Origin: UBA4644 sp900555855
GTDB lineage: Bacteria; Bacillota; Clostridia; Oscillospirales; Butyricicoccaceae
Length of the DNA: 20,600 nucleotides
Reading direction: 5' to 3'
Assembly: GCA_052289195.1 (NCBI GenBank)
Contig: DAWAJD010000030.1
Coordinates: 1-20,600, forward strand
Shown piece after piece: positions 1-6,320 of this stretch. Each line of letters starts with the position of its first letter. Position 1 is the first letter of the stretch. The notes beneath the pieces are model-generated. The model was not told the DNA's origin, ran no database searches, and saw only the letters and a program-made list of their open reading frames with translations. The position numbers were made by a program, and so were the translations under genes.

Positions 1-1
1 C

Positions 2-172
2 GAACGGTGCCTGCTGGTGCTGGATCCGGGGATCTACCCGGGCAAATATAAGGCGCAGCACCGGGCCGAAGCCGTCACGGTCTTCGGGGACGCCCTGCTC
101 TGCAGCCCAAAAACCCTGGAGCAGGACTGCGCGGGACGATCGCCCAGGTATTATATTTTCCGGAGGGGGTAA
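2..172 (+). CDS. C-terminal end of a truncated unknown protein
   Basis: The reading frame is open from the window edge and ends at TAA (170-172), leaving 56 codons. The visible tail contains LVLDPGIYPGKYK and ends in YYIFRRG. I do not recognise a family in it. Another plus-strand frame is also open here, so the choice rests on the stop lying just before a strong hairpin (177-196) and on the more protein-like composition. It may belong to the unit left of this island. Confidence 0.4.
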   Translation, partial: ERCLLVLDPGIYPGKYKAQHRAEAVTVFGDALLCSPKTLEQDCAGRSPRYYIFRRG

Positions 173-176
173 AAAA

Positions 177-196
177 CGCCGCCCGAAAGGGCGGCG
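177..196 (-). terminator. Hairpin terminator, best oriented to the minus strand
   Basis: An 8-bp perfect stem (CGCCGCCC / GGGCGGCG) encloses a GAAA loop. Six A residues precede it on the plus strand, so a minus-strand transcript would carry a U6 tail, while plus-strand transcription has no U-tract. It could still form at the 3' end of the partial plus-strand gene. Confidence 0.5.
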
Positions 197-241
197 GGGA
201 TGGCATGGCGGAGCCCGCAAAGCGGGCAGAACCGGAAGAAA

Positions 242-271
242 TTGACAAAGCTCAGCGCGCTGTGCTATGAT
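242..271 (+). promoter_or_regulatory. Sigma-A promoter of the type I toxin gene
   Basis: A perfect -35 TTGACA (242-247) and a near-perfect extended -10, TGC-TATGAT (263-271), are separated by 18 nt. Transcription should begin near 278, about 55 nt before the toxin start codon. Confidence 0.75.
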
Positions 272-306
272 GGGGACAGGCGCTGTCGTATACAGGCGGT
301 CAGCCA

Positions 307-323
307 CTTCCCTTAGAGGGGAG
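307..323 (+). promoter_or_regulatory. Hairpin hiding the toxin Shine-Dalgarno
   Basis: CTTCCC (307-312) can pair with GGGGAG (318-323) around the loop TTAGA, with one wobble pair, so most of the ribosome binding site is buried. In addition CGGTCAGC (297-304) is complementary to GCTGACCG (481-488) in the 3' part of the transcript, allowing 5'-3' pairing. Both arrangements are typical of type I toxin mRNAs, where translation is held back until it is needed. Confidence 0.45.
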
Positions 324-332
324 GTGATGCGG

Positions 333-428
333 ATGGGAAACGGGCGACGGGCGAGAGCCCTTCGTTTCGCGGTGTGCTTTCTCATGATCCTTGCGATCAT
401 GATATACATATCCCCAAAAGCGTGTTGA
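333..428 (+). CDS. Small hydrophobic type I toxin peptide
   Basis: A 31-residue peptide has a basic N-terminus (MGNGRRARALR), one hydrophobic membrane-spanning segment (about FAVCFLMILAIMIYI) and the short tail SPKAC. The ATG at 333 lies 8 nt from the AGGGGAGG ribosome site; the in-frame ATG at 327 is too close to it. The size, charge pattern, strong promoter, buried ribosome site and convergent antisense promoter (515-542) match Fst/TxpA-like type I toxins, which damage the membrane when overproduced. The family assignment rests on architecture rather than on a recognised close relative. It is too short for ordinary gene callers. Confidence 0.6.
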   Translation: MGNGRRARALRFAVCFLMILAIMIYISPKAC

Positions 429-508
429 CCGCTCGGCTGGTACCCAAGCGGTCAACATAGATTGACTGTTTAGCTTGAGGGCTGACCGTCTTACAACAGC
501 GCCCTTCT
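415..508 (-). ncRNA. Predicted antisense antitoxin RNA
   Basis: The minus-strand promoter at 515-542 should start an RNA near 508 that runs leftward across the 3' part of the toxin transcript and probably stops at the 424-456 hairpin, which is followed on that strand by CACGCTTTT. The result would be about 90-95 nt, complementary to the end of the toxin reading frame and its 3' region. This matches RatA / RNA II type antitoxins. Both ends are inferred, not mapped. Confidence 0.5.
424..456. terminator. Stem-loop shared by toxin mRNA and antisense RNA
   Basis: A perfect 10-bp stem (GTTGACCGCT at 424-433, AGCGGTCAAC at 447-456) has a 13-nt loop centred on GGTACC, and it overlaps the toxin stop codon. 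On the minus strand it is followed by CACGCTTTT, so it may terminate the antisense RNA. Converging type I loci often share such a structure, and its loop may be the first contact between the two RNAs. Confidence 0.5.
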
Positions 509-514
509 AATTTC

Positions 515-542
515 ATTATAGCCGGAAACGCCGTTTTGTCAA
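515..542 (-). promoter_or_regulatory. Consensus sigma-A promoter of the antisense RNA
   Basis: On the minus strand TTGACA (542-537) and TATAAT (520-515) are both perfect hexamers, 16 nt apart. It fires leftward against the toxin gene. An antitoxin promoter at least as strong as the toxin promoter is expected for a stable type I module. Confidence 0.7.
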
Positions 543-579
543 GAATGACAGGGTGGCTTTTTTGCCACAGCAAAAGGAA

Positions 580-614
580 GATCGCGCCGCTTGTCTGACA
601 TAAGCGGCGCGATC
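580..614 (-). terminator. Intrinsic terminator, minus strand
   Basis: A perfect 13-bp stem (GATCGCGCCGCTT / AAGCGGCGCGATC) has a 9-nt loop and is followed on the minus strand by the T-rich TTCCTTTTGC. A second small hairpin with a T6 loop (553-568) lies just beyond. It would end minus-strand transcription from the small gene at 993-1277 and insulate the toxin locus. Confidence 0.6.
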
Positions 615-958
615 TCAAGCCAAACGGCTTTCTAAAGATGCCCGCCGCAGCCTTAGACGAATATCCTTATTGATTACAGAATACATCCACGGAGCCGTTT
701 TGTCAATGGCTCCGGCATTTTCATTTTGCGACAAAAATCAACAGACTTCGATACGGGGCGCAGATCAGAAGATTTGTTCTTGCTCTTTCAGCCGGATCGG
801 CGGTCGGCCAATGGCCTGCAGCACGGCGTCCAGCCTGCCAGAGCATCTGGAGGTCAGAAGCTGCGGCCGACACATGGTAATGTACTTCTGTTCCTGTTAC
901 GGCAGGAGGCCCCTGCAGCGCTGCGCGGTGCAGGAAAATAGGGGGGAGCGCCAGCCCC
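615..958. other. Stretch without a supported gene
   Basis: No reading frame on either strand has a convincing ribosome site or protein-like composition. A 106-codon plus-strand frame (670-990) is Cys/Ser-rich and lacks a ribosome site. A short minus-strand frame near 770-890 (starting MCRPQLLTS) may be decayed sequence from the gene upstream. A plus-strand hairpin lies at 690-714. Confidence 0.5.
690..714 (+). terminator. Terminator-like hairpin
   Basis: CGGAGCC (690-696) pairs with GGCTCCG (708-714), and a T-rich tail (GCATTTTCATTTT) follows on the plus strand. No plus-strand gene ends nearby, so it may back up the toxin transcript or be a remnant. Confidence 0.35.
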
Positions 959-992
959 TCACCAGCAGCTTAACGGGGAAATGTCTATGATC

Positions 993-1277
993 CTATCCGG
1001 CGGTATTTGAACACCGTTTTTCAGCAGAAGGATTTCTTCTGACGGCGCGCCAAAGGCCGTTGTATATGCTTTTGTAAGTAAATGTCCATTCTTCATAGCG
1101 CGGCGGAACCTGTCCATACCGCCGAACCACATCTTCGACCAGATCATCCTCCCACCGGTATTCGCTCCGGTGCAGGAGCATCCTCTCCCATATTTGCGGG
1201 GCCACACCCGTCAGAGCAACTAATGTGTTCCATGCATTTTCCGATGTTCGAATATCATATACCGGGGCACGCTTCAT
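993..1277 (-). CDS. Small unknown protein, probably frameshifted at its 3' end
   Basis: The 94-codon frame begins at an ATG preceded by a strong GGAGGTG ribosome site, so expression is likely. The N-terminal 70 residues look like real protein (Trp- and Arg-rich, containing DIRTSENAWNTLVAL and PPRYEEWTFTYK). After that the composition deteriorates. Deleting one A in the AAAA run (plus-strand T run at 1070-1073) joins it to a second frame ending at 959 that contains TTAFGAPSEEILLLKNGVQ, which looks more like a natural continuation. I therefore suspect a frameshifted gene, or recoding on the A run. I do not recognise the family. Confidence 0.55.
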   Translation of the reverse strand: MKRAPVYDIRTSENAWNTLVALTGVAPQIWERMLLHRSEYRWEDDLVEDVVRRYGQVPPRYEEWTFTYKSIYNGLWRAVRRNPSAEKRCSNTAG

Positions 1278-1312
1278 ATTTCTTCACCTCCGCCGTGCGA
1301 TCCATCTCCTAT

Positions 1313-1340
1313 ACTTTACCACAAAATAAAGCCCTTGCAA
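1313..1340 (-). promoter_or_regulatory. Possible promoter for the small minus-strand gene
   Basis: On the minus strand TTGCAA (1340-1335) and TAAAGT (1318-1313) are 16 nt apart, about 35 nt upstream of the start codon at 1277. Four of six bases match consensus in each hexamer, so this is a modest candidate. Confidence 0.35.
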
Positions 1341-1350
1341 ACAGAAACCC

Positions 1351-1385
1351 CCGCAGGTGCGCAGCCCTGCGGTTTTGTGCTTTTT
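1351..1385 (+). terminator. U-tailed hairpin on the plus strand with no gene before it
   Basis: CCGCAGG (1351-1357) pairs with CCTGCGG (1366-1372), and TTTTGTGCTTTTT follows. This is a plausible intrinsic terminator, yet no plus-strand gene lies upstream. It may block read-through from the toxin side or end an unseen RNA. Confidence 0.45.
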
Positions 1386-1502
1386 ACGCTTATGCGCCGG
1401 GCTCTGTCCCGCTGCAGAAAACGCCGCGCTCCACAGCAGGTCTTTTTTCCCCTTCAAATCGCCCTTTTCCGCTTTGCCGCAGCCTTATCCCGCACGAACA
1501 AA

Positions 1503-1531
1503 TTGACAGCCGTTTATTTCTGGGCTATAAT
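1503..1531 (+). promoter_or_regulatory. Perfect consensus sigma-A promoter without a gene
   Basis: TTGACA (1503-1508) and TATAAT (1526-1531) are separated by exactly 17 nt. The predicted start near 1538 is followed by no open frame with a ribosome site. Transcription would run into the antisense strand of the sigma-like gene (1616-2503). The rest of 1278-1615 holds only the two hairpins listed here and no gene. Confidence 0.6.
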
Positions 1532-1580
1532 ATTTTTAATTTTCATTTGCAGCCGGGAGCTGCCTGTACCCCGGAAGAAC

Positions 1581-1600
1581 GGCCGCTGAAAACAGCGGCC
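1581..1600 (-). terminator. Hairpin after the sigma-like gene
   Basis: GGCCGCTG and CAGCGGCC form a perfect 8-bp stem with an AAAA loop (TTTT on the minus strand), 15 nt past the stop of the minus-strand gene ending at 1616. The following GTTCTTCC is only mildly T-rich, so termination may be partial. Confidence 0.4.
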
Positions 1601-1615
1601 GCCCTGAAGTATCGT

Positions 1616-2503
1616 TTACTTGCTGAGATGCTTATTGGCCCGATACACGAGACGGCTGATCTGACCCGCGACCTGTTCCGCAGAGTTGGTGTCTGCCTTG
1701 AGGGATTTTTCGGTCAGCCTGTGATCCGCGATGATGCTGCGGATCTGCGAGAGTTCGATCCCGTTCTGCTTGGCAGCCGCAAAGAGGATCTTGGCGAAGG
1801 TGCTGTCACAGCCCTCACGAATGATCCGCGCCGCCAAATCCCTGGGCTTGATGCCAAGATGGGTAACGCCAAGGCGGCACAGCACCTCGGCGGGACGCTT
1901 GCTGAGCCGGGCAGCCTCGCTAAGGATGGCTTCCCGCTTCTCGGCCCGCGCGCTTGCCTGCTTGTCCTTCAGCTTCTTCCTGAGCTCCATGAGAGTCTCC
2001 CGCTGGACACGCATGCGTTCGGGGTCGTATGTATCATCGCCGATGACATCCTCATAGGTGTACGAATGATCGGCGCCGGTCCCCGTGACCGTTCCGTTCA
2101 GGGGCACAAATGTGATTTCCCTGGGCATACGCCGGAAATAATCGTTTGTCAGATTATTAGAGATTGCATGGCAGTAATTCTTTTGCTTCTCCAGCGGCTG
2201 ACGCAGAACAAGGTCGAGCTTTTCGATGATCCGGATGGCGCAGTCAGTTTCAAGCTCATCCCTGGCGGCCGCGCCGCGGGCTTCCAGCACATCGATCTTT
2301 ACCGCATTGCCGGGAAGGGGTTCCCCCTGGGCGTTTTTTCCGCTGGTTTTGGAGAGAAGCGCGAGGCGGCAGAAGCTTTTCAGCGCCAGCCAGAACTCCG
2401 TGTAGAGCGGCGGATCTGCCATCAGCGCGGCTTTGGTGGTGATTTCTTTCTCGTGGATGGTGTTCAGGAGATTAACGAATGTGGTGCAGGCAGCCTTTTT
2501 CAT
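1616..2503 (-). CDS. Sigma-factor-like regulatory protein
   Basis: A 295-residue protein starts at an ATG 9 nt from a GAGGAG ribosome site. Residues about 85-160 resemble the end of sigma-70/ECF region 2: an acidic amphipathic helix, then KQKNYCHAISNNLTNDYFRR (106-125), which fits the usual pattern of helix, aromatic/isoleucine, ARN-like, D-Y-x-R-R, followed by an acidic linker (GDDTYDPE). The C-terminal third is basic and helical and may bind DNA, but no clear region 4 is visible. I read it as a diverged alternative sigma factor or a relative that has taken another role. It is transcribed away from the STAND gene and might read the element shared at 5366 and 15847. The existence of the gene is firm; the function is moderate. 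Confidence 0.7.
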   Translation of the reverse strand: MKKAACTTFVNLLNTIHEKEITTKAALMADPPLYTEFWLALKSFCRLALLSKTSGKNAQGEPLPGNAVKIDVLEARGAAARDELETDCAIRIIEKLDLVLRQPLEKQKNYCHAISNNLTNDYFRRMPREITFVPLNGTVTGTGADHSYTYEDVIGDDTYDPERMRVQRETLMELRKKLKDKQASARAEKREAILSEAARLSKRPAEVLCRLGVTHLGIKPRDLAARIIREGCDSTFAKILFAAAKQNGIELSQIRSIIADHRLTEKSLKADTNSAEQVAGQISRLVYRANKHLSK

Positions 2504-2618
2504 GTTTGGGCGCTCCTCTCAATTTTATTTGAGGGAGGAGCCGCAAACACGATCCGCAGCTTGTCCTGCCCTCTGAGGAAAGGATAAGCCACCCAATATT
2601 TTTACAATAGGCCACGAC

Positions 2619-2643
2619 CATTCAAGTCTATTCATTTTGAATG
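2619..2643. promoter_or_regulatory. Operator-like inverted repeat before the STAND gene
   Basis: CATTCAA (2619-2625) and TTGAATG (2637-2643) form an inverted repeat, with a nested ATTCA-TTT-TGAAT. It lies about 30 nt upstream of the ATPase start, inside the divergent region between it and the sigma-like gene. No clear consensus promoter was found on the plus strand; on the minus strand a weak TTGAAT...AAATAT pair overlaps it. Confidence 0.35.
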
Positions 2644-2674
2644 CGTTCCGATTTTTGCGAAAGGGGAGATTCTG

Positions 2675-5194
2675 ATGGAACAGAAAAAAGCATTGCCACT
2701 ATCGGACTTGACACCGAATGATCTGCTGAATCTCTTTTATGCGCTCAAGGACTCGCCAACAAAGGATCACTTTTATACATACTTCAATGATATTCGTGAG
2801 GAATTGACAGGAAATCACTATGAAACTTCCCCCAGCAATATCAGAAGATGGATGAGTAAAAGAAATCGCATTAAAGGTCAAAATTTATCCAGAGCCATGG
2901 CCAAAGGCATCTTTATGGATATTCTTGGCGGCAAGGCCGCTCAATCGATGGATTCCATCAAGCAGTTTTTGAAGGTTTTATATGGCTCCGGTTACGATGT
3001 TTCTGTTTACCAGGAAAGGATCAAACCTTTTTCGCTGAATGTTGCTGAAGCTTCGGCTTTTTTGGAAGAGTTGATATCTGATGTGGTTGATGCTGCATTT
3101 GGCATTCATACAGGCGGGGAAAGCCACGAAACCGCCGTTCCCGGCACGCTTTTACCATATTATTTTGCTGATACAGAGTTCGCCGATAAAGACAGTATTC
3201 TGCATAGGGAACGATTCATTGACGAAATTGCCCGCAATCTTTTGCCTGAGCGCGAAGGGAGCGAAATGCCTAAAAGAAATATTCTTATCTATGGGTTTGG
3301 CGGACACGGCAAAACTTCCGTGGCCAGAGTCCTTTATGGCTTGTTTCGAAATAAGATCCCGGCCATATACTCCTCGATCGGATGGATCGACTACAACGAA
3401 TCCTTGAAGAATAGCATTCTAAATACAAGCGGTGTCGCTCTTTATGATGAAGAGAAAAACGACCCTGAGCTGCGCTGGAAAAAAATAAAAGGCCTTCTCT
3501 GTTCTGAAGACCGCTCTTCTAAAATCCTTGTTTTTATTGATAATGTTGATCAGAACGCATCCAAAGGTCAATTTCCGACCGAAGATGCAGAGCTGCAGTT
3601 CTTTGCGGATTGCCCTACGGTCAATCTTGTTTTAACCTCCAGGATGGCTGCGCCGATCAGAGAGAATTCTGTTCGGGACTTTCCGATCCCCGTCTTAGAT
3701 ACAAAGGAATGTATCGACCTGTTTTACTACTATTGGAAGCCAAAAACACGCCGCGCTGAGGATATCAAGTATATAGAGGCCTTGATCGAAAGAGCGCATC
3801 ATCATACCTTAGTCGTGGAAAAGATGGCGCGCAGCGCAAGATGCAAAGAGATCGCAGAATATTTAGAGGAGATTCAGAGCGTAGATTTCAATTTCTACTA
3901 TTTTGACGGAGAAGACGATGTCAGTGCCGTCACTGAATTAGTCAAGCTTTTTGATTTGAAAACCAGAACGGATCGGCAGGCGCAAATCATGTGGGATTTT
4001 GCTGTCTTGCCGCAAATCAGACTTTCTTTCGCCGAAGCCAATCATCTTCTGAATTACAAACAGTCTGATTTGCTTCCGCTTGTGGATGAAGGGTGGCTCG
4101 ACTATAAAGGCGGATTTATTCTCCATCCTTTGATCAAAAAGGCAATTCATTTTCAGGGGACCGCACCTCAGGGAACGCTTCAATTCCTGATAGATGCAGT
4201 AGAGACAAACACGCTTTTTTCGAAAGATGACAGCTATATAGAAATCAACAGGAAGCTTAGTATTCTTGAGTATGCGGTGGGTGAGCTTGAAGAGGAAGCC
4301 CTATCGGGTACATTTTTCTTCAATCTTGGCATGATGGAATACACTTATGCCAGAAAGCGCTTGGCAAGCATTGATTATCTGAACACGGCGCTGAAAAAAT
4401 TTGAGCTGGAATCCCCTGATGATCTAAGCCGAATGGCCAATTTGAAATATCAAAGAGGCTATATCAAATCGACCACCCAGAAGTATCGTTCGGCCGCGAA
4501 AGAAGACCTTTATGAAGCTCTAAAAATATGGGACGCAAAGCCTGAATGGGAATATGAGGCCGATATGGCGAAAGACCATCTTGGGTATGTACTGTCTGAT
4601 CAGCCAGAGCATTATGAAGAGGCTGAAAGCTATCTGCGGGCCGCGTGTTCCTCAAGAGAACGGCGCTTCAACAGGGATCCGTCAATTCAAAATCAGAAGG
4701 ACTATGCAACAACTTGCGACAACCTCGGTTGTTTATTGATGGTTTCTGATCCGACTGCGCCGGATACCGGAGCATATTTGGAGAAGGCGCTGCATATTCG
4801 GGACTCCATTCTCGATCAGATAGGCGGCAACGAAACGGATGTTGCATGGACAGCCTTTAACTACGGAAAATATCTGTTCTATGTCAAGCACGATTTGCCC
4901 GGCGCTGAAAGAAATTTGTCTCGGTCGCTTACTTTGAGAAGAGAGCAGAATAGAATCTGCAAGGGGTTTTATTCTACCAATGTTATCTTTACAGATGTTA
5001 CTCTCGCTAAGATATTGAGCTATGATCCGTCCCGCATAGACGATGTGTCTGACTTGCTGAAGGAAGCTCTGCAGCTTAAAAAAGATTTAGACGCCGAGCA
5101 CCTTGGATTCTTCAATGATGAGATCAAACAGGATATCGCGTATTTGCAGCAATTCATAGCGCAGAACCGATCGGACAAGGGAACGCACATTTGA
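2675..5194 (+). CDS. STAND (NLR-like) P-loop ATPase with helical repeats
   Basis: The protein has 839 residues, with an AGGGGAG ribosome site 7 nt before the ATG. The first ~150 residues form a helical domain I do not recognise (it includes SNIRRWMSKRNRI). An NB-ARC-like core follows: Walker A GFGGHGKT (207-214), Walker B ILVFIDNVD (284-292), and LVLTSR (318-323) at the sensor position. A winged-helix-like segment (about 430-500) precedes roughly 300 residues of TPR-like helical repeats. STAND proteins oligomerise when the repeats sense a ligand; in bacteria many are phage sensors. No known nuclease or protease effector is visible at either end, so the N-terminal domain may be the effector or an adaptor. 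The gene is clearly more A+T-rich than the neighbouring operons and has its own terminator, which suggests separate acquisition. Confidence 0.88.
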   Translation: MEQKKALPLSDLTPNDLLNLFYALKDSPTKDHFYTYFNDIREELTGNHYETSPSNIRRWMSKRNRIKGQNLSRAMAKGIFMDILGGKAAQSMDSIKQFLKVLYGSGYDVSVYQERIKPFSLNVAEASAFLEELISDVVDAAFGIHTGGESHETAVPGTLLPYYFADTEFADKDSILHRERFIDEIARNLLPEREGSEMPKRNILIYGFGGHGKTSVARVLYGLFRNKIPAIYSSIGWIDYNESLKNSILNTSGVALYDEEKNDPELRWKKIKGLLCSEDRSSKILVFIDNVDQNASKGQFPTEDAELQFFADCPTVNLVLTSRMAAPIRENSVRDFPIPVLDTKECIDLFYYYWKPKTRRAEDIKYIEALIERAHHHTLVVEKMARSARCKEIAEYLEEIQSVDFNFYYFDGEDDVSAVTELVKLFDLKTRTDRQAQIMWDFAVLPQIRLSFAEANHLLNYKQSDLLPLVDEGWLDYKGGFILHPLIKKAIHFQGTAPQGTLQFLIDAVETNTLFSKDDSYIEINRKLSILEYAVGELEEEALSGTFFFNLGMMEYTYARKRLASIDYLNTALKKFELESPDDLSRMANLKYQRGYIKSTTQKYRSAAKEDLYEALKIWDAKPEWEYEADMAKDHLGYVLSDQPEHYEEAESYLRAACSSRERRFNRDPSIQNQKDYATTCDNLGCLLMVSDPTAPDTGAYLEKALHIRDSILDQIGGNETDVAWTAFNYGKYLFYVKHDLPGAERNLSRSLTLRREQNRICKGFYSTNVIFTDVTLAKILSYDPSRIDDVSDLLKEALQLKKDLDAEHLGFFNDEIKQDIAYLQQFIAQNRSDKGTHI

Positions 5195-5221
5195 AATTGC
5201 CGGCAATCCCTCTGAAAAGAG

Positions 5222-5255
5222 GACCTCAGATTTCACTCTGAGGTCTTTTTTCTTT
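5222..5255 (+). terminator. Strong intrinsic terminator after the STAND gene
   Basis: A perfect 9-bp stem (GACCTCAGA / TCTGAGGTC) has the loop TTTCAC and is followed by TTTTTTCTTTT. It lies 27 nt past the stop codon and cleanly separates this gene from the next operon. Confidence 0.92.
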
Positions 5256-5540
5256 TGCCCGGAAAAAGGCGGGTTTGGGGCGGCTCCCTGCGCGGCAAAG
5301 CGCCGATGGGCCGCGCCTGCGGCCGCGAAAATCCGCCGCTCTTTTTTGCCGCCGGAACCGCAAAAGTGGAGAATTCTCCGGCGCCCCGTATACAGAGACA
5401 GAAGACAGCCGCAGCCCCCAACCGCCCTTGTCCTCCCGCCCGATGAGCGCCAGACGGCAACTGGCCGAAACTGCCGCAGCAATGACCGCCGCCGCAGTCG
5501 TGGGAAGCCACAAATTCATAAAACAAAGGAGATTAAAGCT
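5256..5540 (+). other. G+C-rich leader ahead of the ubiquitin-like operon
   Basis: The first 100 nt are very G+C-rich with several possible hairpins. The element shared with the second operon follows (5366-5408), overlapping the perfect 12-bp palindrome GGAGAATTCTCC (5368-5379). From there to the first gene is a leader of about 130 nt. A 33-codon frame (5443-5544) ends in ATGA across the next start codon, but it has no ribosome site and I do not call it a gene. Confidence 0.5.
5366..5408 (+). promoter_or_regulatory. Promoter/operator element shared by both operons, copy 1
   Basis: Ordered blocks GTGGAGA (5366), CCGGCG (5378), CCGTATACAGAGACA (5386) and AGACAG (5403-5408) recur in the same order before the second operon at 15847. 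If GTGGAG and GTATAC act as -35 and -10, the spacer is 16 nt, within the range for sigma-70 family promoters, but neither matches sigma-A consensus. An alternative sigma factor or an activator site would fit; the minus-strand sigma-like gene is a candidate reader. Confidence 0.5.
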
Positions 5541-5840
5541 ATGACGAACTATCCTATTGACAGCGCCCTGGCCGCCGCCGAAGGCATCTTTGAGATCGAC
5601 CTGCTTAACAAGGTGACCGGAACAAGCTATCCGAAAGCTGCGGTCTGCGGCGCGAACACCCTGGGGCAGGTATCCCAGGAATACGGCGCGGATCTCGGCA
5701 TCAACCCCAAGGACAGCAAGATCCTCTTTGAAAACAAGCGCACCGGCGCTTCCACCAGCGACACCGGCGAAACCGTCGAGAGCCTTGGTCTTCAGGAGGG
5801 CGATGTGCTGGCCATCAGCGACAACGCCGGCGTGGCATAA
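5541..5840 (+). CDS. Ubiquitin-like (beta-grasp) modifier protein
   Basis: The protein has 99 residues, with an AGGAG ribosome site 9 nt before the ATG. The middle and C-terminal parts follow the ubiquitin-like pattern: a strand-turn-strand start, the helix NTLGQVSQEYGADLG, a strand KILFENKRTG, and the final TVESLGLQEGDVLAIS with the L-x-x-G-D motif just before the tail. It ends NAGVA rather than in a di-glycine, so a carboxy-terminal Gly (residue 97) would appear only after removal of the last two residues, perhaps by the isopeptidase encoded at 8255. Position as first gene, followed by E1, E2 and JAB proteins, strongly supports a role as the conjugated tag. Its targets are unknown. Confidence 0.85.
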   Translation: MTNYPIDSALAAAEGIFEIDLLNKVTGTSYPKAAVCGANTLGQVSQEYGADLGINPKDSKILFENKRTGASTSDTGETVESLGLQEGDVLAISDNAGVA

Positions 5841-5858
5841 GCGAAAGAGGCTGACACA

Positions 5859-6293
5859 ATGGTGACGGTATGTCTTCTTGCCGGCCTGGGATTGGCGCTC
5901 TGCGGGGTCATCCTTGCCTGCGCAACGAAGCAGCGCAGCAAGGGAAAACACGCCGCGCAGCTGCCGCCTCCGCTCCCGCCCCGGGCCGCCGCGGGCATAT
6001 CCGCGCCCCGTGTCAGCCAGACGCAAGCCCCCGGGACAAGGACAAGGCCCGCCCCCCTGCGGGCGCTGCCGCCCCGCCGCTCTTCCGTGCCGGCAAACGC
6101 CGGCGCAGCCCGAAGGACGGCAGGGGCCGGTTATGGACCGCGGGGCGTGACGCCGGCCCACTTCCCCTGCTGCCCCTTTGATAAGCAGCGGAACATCCCC
6201 GGCCAGCGGCAGGTGATCTTCTGGGACAGCGGAGAAAACTGTTACCGCTGCTCCAGAGGTCACCGGTTCAAAAGCAACGGGAAGCTGCTGTAA
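5859..6293 (+). CDS. Small membrane-anchored protein with a zinc-ribbon-like tail
   Basis: The 144-residue product has one N-terminal hydrophobic helix (about 3-23), then a basic Pro/Ala/Arg-rich disordered linker (about 34-98), and a C-terminal compact piece with C104-C105 and C128-x2-C131 that could bind zinc. An AGAGG ribosome site lies 8 nt from the ATG, and the gap from the modifier gene is only 18 nt. I do not recognise a family. The order suggests an adaptor that holds the conjugation machinery, or a substrate, at the membrane. Confidence 0.75.
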   Translation: MVTVCLLAGLGLALCGVILACATKQRSKGKHAAQLPPPLPPRAAAGISAPRVSQTQAPGTRTRPAPLRALPPRRSSVPANAGAARRTAGAGYGPRGVTPAHFPCCPFDKQRNIPGQRQVIFWDSGENCYRCSRGHRFKSNGKLL

Positions 6294-6320
6294 CAGCCCA
6301 GAACGAAAGGATGATCTAAC

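Noticed and set aside
285..300. Third copy of the shared element suggested by CGTATACAG in the toxin leader
   Set aside because: Only nine bases match; the other blocks are absent and a normal sigma-A promoter lies upstream.
670..990. 106-codon plus-strand frame
   Set aside because: No ribosome site, Cys/Ser-rich composition, and it runs through a hairpin; no family resemblance.
1082..2587. 501-codon plus-strand frame
   Set aside because: It is antisense to the sigma-like gene, has no ribosome site, and its long openness follows from G+C-rich codon use on the other strand.
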